Source of the DNA: Thermodesulfobacteriota bacterium
GTDB taxonomy: Bacteria; Desulfobacterota; WTBG01; CAIYCZ01; CAIRTM01
Reading direction: 5' to 3'
Assembly: GCA_028278025.1 (NCBI GenBank)
Contig: JANQFE010000138.1
Span: 1 to 64,000, forward strand
Length of the DNA stretch: 64,000 nucleotides
Made by a program: the position numbers and the translations under genes. Below the pieces are notes generated by a model. The model was not told the origin of the DNA. It did no database searches and saw only the letters and a list, made by a program, of their open reading frames with translations. This document shows, piece by piece, positions 63,228-64,000 of the stretch. The stretch's first letter is position 1. Each line of letters begins with the position of its first letter.

Positions 63228-64000
63228 ATGAACTATATTGTACAAAAATATGGCGGTACGAGCTTGGGAAAAGCCGAACGCATGCGCAGTGTTGCAGAAA
63301 TTGTTAAAAGCTCTCTGGGAAAAGACCGGGTGGTTGTTGCTCTTTCTGCAATGAGCAGTTATGTCAAGGCTGAAGGGACTACAAGTAAATTAATTGAAGC
63401 AGCGCAAGCGGCTGTATCCAAAGGAACTTTTTTTAATATTATTGACCATCTTGAAGAACATCATGTTGCAACCATAAAAGCACTTATGAATGGTAAGCCA
63501 CAGGAGCAGGTAATAGACCAAGTTGATGCTGAAATAAAATCTTTAAAATCTTTTCTTGAGGCCATTAGTGTTATTGGCGAAATTTCACCACGCTCGCACG
63601 ATGTTATTATCAGTACAGGTGAGAAACTTTCCGCCTGTATTTTTGCAGGGCTGCTTAACAGCATGGGAATTGATGCCGAATATGTAAATCTTGATTCGCT
63701 GGTAGATAAGCCTTTTAGTGAAGCAAATAATGAATTTTATGAGTTTGCCCGTAAGCGTTTAAAAAAAATTATTGAAAAATGCGGATATAAAATACCGGTC
63801 CTGACCGGCTATTTTGGATTTGTACCTAATGGAATAATACAGAGTGTTGGGCGAGGTTATACCGACTTGACTGCCGCTTTGGCTGCGGCGGCAGTCGGAG
63901 CCAGTGAATTACAGATTTGGAAAGAGGTTGACGGAGTTTTTTCTGCTGATCCGCGCAAAGTGGAAGAAGCCGTGGTGCTGGAAAGTATCAGCCCAGAGGA
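63228..64000 (+). CDS. lysC: Aspartate kinase, N-terminal part
   Basis: The first 257 codons are present; the gene continues past the right edge. Aspartate kinase makes aspartyl phosphate, the first step towards lysine, meso-diaminopimelate, threonine and methionine. NYIVQKYGGTSLGKAERMRS carries the KYGGTS signature, and IPVLTGYFGFVPNGIIQSVG plus GRGYTDLTAALAAAAVGASE are the substrate and ATP sites of amino acid kinases. GAGGA lies 5 nt before the ATG. Whether a homoserine dehydrogenase domain follows cannot be seen. Confidence 0.95.
   Translation, partial: MNYIVQKYGGTSLGKAERMRSVAEIVKSSLGKDRVVVALSAMSSYVKAEGTTSKLIEAAQAAVSKGTFFNIIDHLEEHHVATIKALMNGKPQEQVIDQVDAEIKSLKSFLEAISVIGEISPRSHDVIISTGEKLSACIFAGLLNSMGIDAEYVNLDSLVDKPFSEANNEFYEFARKRLKKIIEKCGYKIPVLTGYFGFVPNGIIQSVGRGYTDLTAALAAAAVGASELQIWKEVDGVFSADPRKVEEAVVLESISPE

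Overview
The window comes from a Gram-negative bacterium that I cannot place to a phylum by eye. The evidence for the cell type is a long division and cell wall (dcw) cluster, a MurE ligase with the DNPR signature of meso-diaminopimelate enzymes, a SPOR-domain protein, TatA, and genes for GDP-heptose. The many broken and truncated genes, the B12-type radical SAM enzymes and the AGTGAAC-type intergenic repeats suggest a little-studied, probably environmental lineage, but that is inference.

Positions 1-16528 hold the dcw cluster, all on the minus strand, in the order mraZ, rsmH, ftsL, ftsI, murE, murF, mraY, murD, ftsW, murG, murC, ddl, ftsQ, ftsA, ftsZ (ftsZ runs off the left edge). murB is absent from its usual place near murC. 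In front of mraZ lie a clear sigma70-type promoter and three direct repeats with a 10-nt period, which look like an MraZ operator.

Positions 16856-26581 hold mixed housekeeping and unknown genes: a SPOR/DUF4124/nuclease-fold exported protein, a small four-cysteine protein, a membrane-anchored TPR protein, tRNA-Arg(ACG), two small unknown proteins, an FHA-GAF-class III nucleotide cyclase, a DUF4139 protein, tatA with a perfect hairpin terminator, and an unknown 239-residue protein. Several gaps here hold degenerate 7-8 nt repeats of the AGTGAAC type.

Positions 26798-63030 form a large surface-glycan or glycolipid locus. It has four B12-binding-type radical SAM proteins, seven polytopic GT-C type glycosyltransferase-like proteins (one a rearranged relic), two SGNH hydrolase-like proteins, a methyltransferase-GT2 fusion, three further methyltransferases and two paralogous GT2 enzymes. 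It also has an FAD protein like UDP-galactopyranose mutase, and a SxtJ / DUF5989 / carbamoyltransferase module. A tight minus-strand operon (60713-52631) encodes the whole GDP-D-glycero-alpha-D-manno-heptose route: GmhA, HddA, and one protein that fuses HddC, GmhB and an extra uridine-kinase-like P-loop domain. The likely product is a heptose-containing, methylated and carbamoylated surface polymer or lipid. Two probable small transposable elements (a multi-hairpin element at 40033 and an inverted-repeat element at 60914), frameshifts and gene relics show that the locus is being reshuffled.

At the right edge, lysC (aspartate kinase, incomplete) follows a perfect consensus promoter. The best leads for new biology are the three-domain heptose fusion protein, the radical SAM plus GT-C glycan locus, the carbamoyltransferase module, and the two candidate small mobile elements.
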